This document shows positions 59,446 to 64,000 of a stretch of DNA of 64,000 bases, in pieces. The position numbers were made by a program, and so were the translations under genes. The stretch is from Cephalopachus bancanus (Eukaryota; Chordata; Mammalia; Primates; Tarsiidae), in assembly GCA_027257055.1 (NCBI GenBank), contig JAPVLO010000179.1, forward strand, positions 2,976,001 to 3,040,000, written 5' to 3'. A model generated the notes under the pieces. It did no database searches. It worked only from the letters and a program-made list of their open reading frames with translations, and was not told the origin of the DNA. The first letter of the stretch is position 1, and the number at the start of each line of letters is the position of its first letter.

Positions 59446-59571
59446 TAATATTATGCTAATATTGCATCAATTCTAAGCCCCACATGTTTTCACATTTTAA
59501 CATCCCCAAGATCAGGGCATATCTTGCATTAGAAAACAATTCATAGCTTAAATGGTCTCTTTTAAAAATAT

Positions 59572-59770
59572 TTCTTGAACCCACGGGCTCAGGCAATCCA
59601 CTTACCTCAGCCTCCCAAAGGCGTGGGATTACAGGCTGAGCCACCGAGCCCACCTGGGCAGCAAGACCTCATGTCTACAATAAATCAAAAAATCAGCTGG
59701 GCGTGGTAGCACATGCCTGTAATTCCGGCTACTTGGAAGGCTGAGGTGGAAGGATAGCCGGAGCCCAGCT
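59572..59770 (+). mobile_element. Alu with inverted 5' part, 3' end missing
   Basis: 59572-59650 is the first ~80 bases of an Alu on the minus strand (tgaacccacgggctcaggca to gctgagccaccgagcc). It is joined directly to 59651-59770, which continues the same Alu on the plus strand (acctgggcagcaagacctca onward). The element then stops at ggagcccagc without right-arm end or tail. The L1 5' region follows immediately. Confidence 0.85.
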
Positions 59771-61038
59771 ACCGCTCGCAAAAACGAGCGTCCATAAAGA
59801 CTCTGTGAGAATGGGTGTGTGCCAGTGGGTGAGTGAAAGTCCTTTTGAAGGGAGACTTGGGTTCATGCACCTGGGGCTGTCTTCTGGAGGTGACTACAAC
59901 CCACCACCACCCTGAGATAGGAGCCCCTGGTGTGCAGGATCGTCTGCCATTCTCAGGGTTCTCTTGAGAGGAAACAGCAGAGAAACCAGCTGCTCCTCAC
60001 CACCTGGTACCTGGCTCATGCCATCACCTGTGGCAGCAGGCCAGACACTAGCAGCAGGAACCATGAAAAAGACAGGACGTGGAAATCTGGAACAGAGCCC
60101 CGCCACCAGTGAAGAGACACAGACTGGCGCCATCTTCTCTGTCCCAGGACAAGTCAGAGACCTGTGCTGCCACACCCAGCTCCATACAGCCTCCAACCTG
60201 GGACCCAGAGGCTATCCTTGCACCCCTCTGAGATCAACCACTGGACTCAAAGAGACAGATGCCCCTACCCCATACTGGAATAGGCACAGACACACCTGAT
60301 CTGAGTGGAAGATCTGACAGCAGTGGCAGCAGTGGTGGCAGCCAAAAGTGGTGGAAATGCTTGGAAAAGAAACGTGGAGTTATAGAAATGGCCACAGAGC
60401 AGGTTTTGTTTGTTGGCTTTCTTTTCTATTTCTTTCTGGGTTTTTTTTTGCGTTTTTATACTTGCTTTGTTTCTCTTATTTTAATGTTTTTTTCAGATTT
60501 TCTGTTTGTGTGTATGGATATTTTTGAGGGCAAATACATCAATCAACAGGTGGGCTTTGTTTGTTTGTTTGTATGTATGATTGTATATGTTTTTTTCTGT
60601 CTTTGTTTGATTCTCTGTTTATTAGTTAGTAGGTGCACCTATCTGTTTTCCCTCTTCTCGTTCCTTTTGTCTTCCTCCTTCCTTTTTCCATTTTTTTTTC
60701 CTTTTTCTTATTTCATTTTGCTTTCGGGGGGGCAAACATACACCCGCACTGCATGGACAGATTGTAAGGCAGTGGGAAGTGGATTCCAGGGGGCCCACAC
60801 ACCTGTCAGCAGATACTGGGATCTGCAGATAGCTAATAAATCACAGCTCCCCCATGAGTTAAATCTCAAAACTGACAAAGACACAGTCCCCCAACCCCAG
60901 ATTCAAAATTGAACAAAGTCATAGTATCTACCTAAGGAAGAATAGGAGATTGAGCAAACAAAAGTAAAAGCTATCCCCCCATCACCAAACAACAGAATTA
61001 AAGAAGAAATAAAAAAGGAGGGAGGAAAACCTTCCAAG
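59771..61038 (+). promoter_or_regulatory. L1 5' region (putative 5' UTR)
   Basis: This stretch lies upstream of the ORF1 remnant and contains no other recognised element. It has a GC-rich first part with a perfect hairpin (59773-59790), a T-rich central block (about 60415-60725) and an A-rich end. The 217-codon open frame across it (60259-60912) is mostly low-complexity Phe/Leu text and is not a gene. Promoter activity is inferred from the L1 family only. Confidence 0.6.
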
Positions 61039-61867
61039 ATGAAGAAAACCAAAGGAAGAATATGGTCTCGGGACAGCAACTGAGAATACAGACTTCAGAA
61101 CTCAAATAACGAAAAGCCCCCAGAATGATTGGTCTCAAACCACAAACCCTGATATCAAGATACTGATAGAGAAAATAAATAGAAGTGAGGAGAGATAAGA
61201 GGAAAGAATGAAGGCATTGATAACTGAGATAACTGCAATAAAGAATACAGTGAATGAAACAAATAACAAACTGAGAAGCATGGAAACAGAATTAACCAAG
61301 CAGAAGAAGGAATCTCAGAGCTTGAGGACCACAATATGGAACTAACCCAAACCGTTAAAAACATAGAAAAGAATCTTTAAAGGACAGAACAAAGCCTTTA
61401 AAAGATGAGTGATTATATCAAGAGGCCGACCCTAAGATTAATTGGAATTTCTGAGGCAGATAGACAGAGATCACCCTGGAACAAACAGTCCATGAAATTA
61501 TCCAAGAAAACTTCCCTCATCCCTTCAGAGAAGCGACCCCTCAAACACAAGAGATTCAGAGAATCCCTGCAAGACAACAAATGAGAAGACCAACTCCTAA
61601 ACACATAGTAAATCACTTACACAAAGTAGGTATAAAAGAAAAAATCCTAAGGGCAGCAATAGAGAAAGTTAAGACTATCTACTGGGGAAGACCAGTTAGA
61701 ATAGCAGCAAACTTTTCCACAGAAACACTTCAGGCAAGGAGACACTGGAGTCCAATCTTCAAAGATCTCAAAGATAAACAATTTCAACCAAGAATTATTT
61801 ACACAGGTAAGCTAGGTTCATCAGCAATAGAAAATCAAAATCCTTCCCATTCAATCCCTAAGAGTTG
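61039..61867 (+). pseudogene. L1 ORF1 remnant
   Basis: The likely start ATG at 61039 runs into an early stop. The central and C-terminal parts are clear in other frames: LRLIGI-type text near 61430 and HIVNHLHKVGIKEKILRAA, TETLQARRHW, QFQPRIIY from 61581 to 61866. ORF1p is the RNA-binding protein of the L1 particle; this copy cannot make it. Confidence 0.85.
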
Positions 61868-61918
61868 ACACTGCCTCCAAATGAGCTCTACAAGAAACAC
61901 TTAAGAAAGTATTAAACA

Positions 61919-62204
61919 GCCAGGCTTGGTGACTCAGCCTGTAATCCCACACCTTTGGGAGGCTGAGGTGAGTGGATTGCCTGAGCTCGCAGGTTCGAGA
62001 CCCTCCTGTGCAACTTGGCCCTCATCTCTACAATAAATCAAAACATTAGCTGGGTGTGGTAGCGCTCGCCTATAGTTCCAGCTACTTGGAAGGCTGAGGT
62101 GGAAGGATCGCCAGAGCCCAACAGGTTGAGGCTGCAGTGGCCAGGAGCGTGCCACTGCCCTCCAGCCTGGGCGACAGAGTGAGACTTCAACTCAAAAAAA
62201 AAAA
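61919..62204 (+). mobile_element. Alu SINE inside L1
   Basis: Perfect 16-base target duplication aagaaagtattaaaca at 61903-61918 and 62205-62220. It interrupts the region between ORF1 and ORF2. Confidence 0.96.
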
Positions 62205-62367
62205 AAGAAAGTATTAAACACAGAAGAAAGAACAAAAAGAATGACCATGCCCTTCTCAAGAATGCAGGAAAAAAGATTGAAAACACACATGAATCAACTC
62301 AAAAATCAAAAGAAAGACAACAAACAAATAAACAAACAGCAGCAACAACATACTCTACAAAAACTTC

Positions 62368-64000
62368 ATGACAGGGATAAACTCTCACATCTCAATAATT
62401 AGCCTGAATATGAATAGACTAAATGCGTCACTGAAAAGAAATAGAATGACACACTGGATAAAATATCATTATGAAACAACATGTTGTCTCCAGGAGACTC
62501 ATCTCACCAGAAGGGACACACACAGACTCAGAGTAAGAGGATGGAAAATAAATTTTCAGGCAAATGAAACACCAAAGAAAACAGGAATTGCCTTCTTAAT
62601 ATCACACAAAATAACCTTTAAGCTATCAAAAATTTAGAAAGATACAGAAGATCACTGCTGGGGTGATAAAAGGTGCAATCTACCAATAAGAAATATCCAT
62701 CCTAAACATATATGCAAGCAACATAGGAGCATCAACTTTCATAAAGCAACTTTTAGGTAAACTAAAAAAAGATTTTGACTCTAACACTATCATAGCTGGG
62801 TACTTAAATACCCCGACTAACAACCCTAGACAGATCACCAAGACAAAAAATCAACAAGGAGATCCGGAACCTCAAGATGATGCTTGACCAAATGGACTTA
62901 ACTGATACCTACAGAACACTCCACCCAACAACCACAGAATATTCATTCAACTTATCACCACATGGAGCACACTCTAAGATCAACCACATCTTCAGCCATA
63001 AATTAAGCATAAACAAATTCCATAAGATTGAAATACTACCATGCACCTTCTCAGACCACAGTGGAATAAAGATAAATTTCAACATCAACAAAGTTCCCCC
63101 CATACCCACAAAAACATGGACACTAAACAGCATGATGCTGAACAACTCCTGGGTTAACACAGAAATTAAAAGTTTCCCGGAGACAAATGAAAATGAAGAA
63201 ATATCTTACCAAAATATGTGGGATGCCATGAAGGTAGTACTAAGGGAGGAATTCATATCTCTACAAACATGCATGAAGAAAATGGAAAGATCACAAATTA
63301 ACAGCCTAAAAAAATAACCTAAGGAAGCTGGAAAAGCAAAACCACCAAAACACTAACTTCAACAGAAGAATCCAGATCACCAAAATAAAAGCCCAAATAT
63401 AGATTATAAAATATAATACAAAAAAAAATCAACAAATCAAAAAGCTGGTTATTTGAAAGGAAAAACAAAATTGATGGACCCCTAGCTAGACTGATCAAGA
63501 AAAAGCCCAAATAAATACAATCAGAAATGCAAAAGACTAAGTCACAACTGACCCTGAAGAAATACAAAATATTATCAGAGATTACTAGGTACACCTATAA
63601 GGAAACAAACTTGAAAACCTAAATGAAATGGAGGACTTTCTGACATCACACAACCTCCCAAGGTTGAAACGAGAAGAAATCAAGACCTTAAATAGACCAA
63701 TAACAACCCAGGAAATCAACTATGTCATAAGAAAACTACCTACAAAAAAAGGCCCTGGATCAGATGACTTTAGAGCAGAATTCTACAAAACATACAAGAA
63801 GGAGCTGATACCAATCCTACTGAGAGCATTCCAGTCAATCAAGAAAGATGGAACTCTCCCCAAACCATTTTCTGAAACTAACATCACATTGATACCCAAA
63901 CCAGGTAAAGTTCCAACAAAGAAAGAACTACAGGCCAATATCCTTGATGAACGTCAATGCAAAAATTCTCAACAAGATTCTAGCACAGCAGATCCAACAA
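62368..64000 (+). pseudogene. L1 ORF2 remnant (endonuclease and start of reverse transcriptase)
   Basis: ATG at 62368 begins MTGINSHISI, the usual ORF2p start. The endonuclease block with QETHL is in the first frame, and the SDH block (FSDHSGIKINF) is near 63040-63075 in another frame. The finger region of reverse transcriptase (LIPKPGK-like) is near 63890. Stops and frameshifts make it non-functional. The catalytic FADD region lies outside the window. Confidence 0.9.

Larger units (their letters stand above)
59771..64000 (+). mobile_element. Nearly full-length decayed L1, cut by the window end
   Basis: A 5' region, an ORF1 remnant, an inter-ORF segment and the first half of ORF2 follow in normal L1 order. 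Frames carry several stops and frameshifts, and an Alu sits at 61919-62204. The 3' part lies beyond the window. The protein text differs from human L1 at many sites, as expected for another primate lineage. Confidence 0.9.

Noticed and set aside
60259..60912. 217-codon open frame, the longest in the window
   Set aside because: It crosses the T-rich centre of the L1 5' region and encodes mainly Phe/Leu/Cys low-complexity text. No splice or start context supports a gene.

Overview
This is mammalian nuclear DNA, and the repeats identify it as primate. Full-length 7SL-derived dimeric Alu elements occur about every 2 kb on both strands, alongside L1, ERV/MaLR LTRs, MIR, L2 and a 5S rRNA pseudogene. 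Most Alus share an unusual subfamily signature: GGTGGCTCAGCCTGTAATCCC in the left arm, CTACAATAAATCAAAAA between the arms, and GAGACTCCAACTC before the tail. This is not the human AluY/S pattern, nor the lemur or galago patterns as I know them. I infer a tarsier-like genome, but no comparison could be run. A few older AluJ-like copies and one free monomer are also present. There is no prokaryotic gene, CRISPR array, operon or origin.

Layout. 1-2023: unique sequence, one young Alu, and a candidate terminal coding exon on the minus strand. 2024-9181: an old, defective endogenous retrovirus on the minus strand. It keeps both LTRs, a tRNA-Lys-like primer binding site, gag zinc-knuckle and protease remnants and the tail of env; most of pol is missing, and it holds three Alus and a separate nested LTR. 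9182-14440: a plus-strand exon-like reading frame, an ERV LTR, an L1 fragment and a second minus-strand exon candidate. 14440-33900: dispersed MIR, L2, MaLR and Alu copies in unique sequence. 33900-40800: several L1 3' ends, including two in tandem, and a duplicated ancient repeat. 41350-43525: an inverted duplication of about 310 bp containing an exon-like unit. 43600-53640: Alu, LTR-like, MIR, MER5-like, L1 and L2 repeats. 53640-57200: three minus-strand exon candidates with compatible splice phases, then a 5S pseudogene inside a MIR. 57500-59770: Alu, old L1, MIR and a 5'-inverted Alu. 59771-64000: a nearly full-length decayed L1 on the plus strand, cut by the window end.

Host genes. No gene can be named. 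The best case for one is on the minus strand: exon-like units at 56082-56170, 55524-55602 and 54610-54730 have acceptors, donors and matching reading phases. Units at 41471-41577, 13494-13636 and 1701-1914 could be later exons of the same gene, or could be false. Most of the window would then be introns. Short gaps not listed separately hold low-complexity or unique sequence in which I see no gene.
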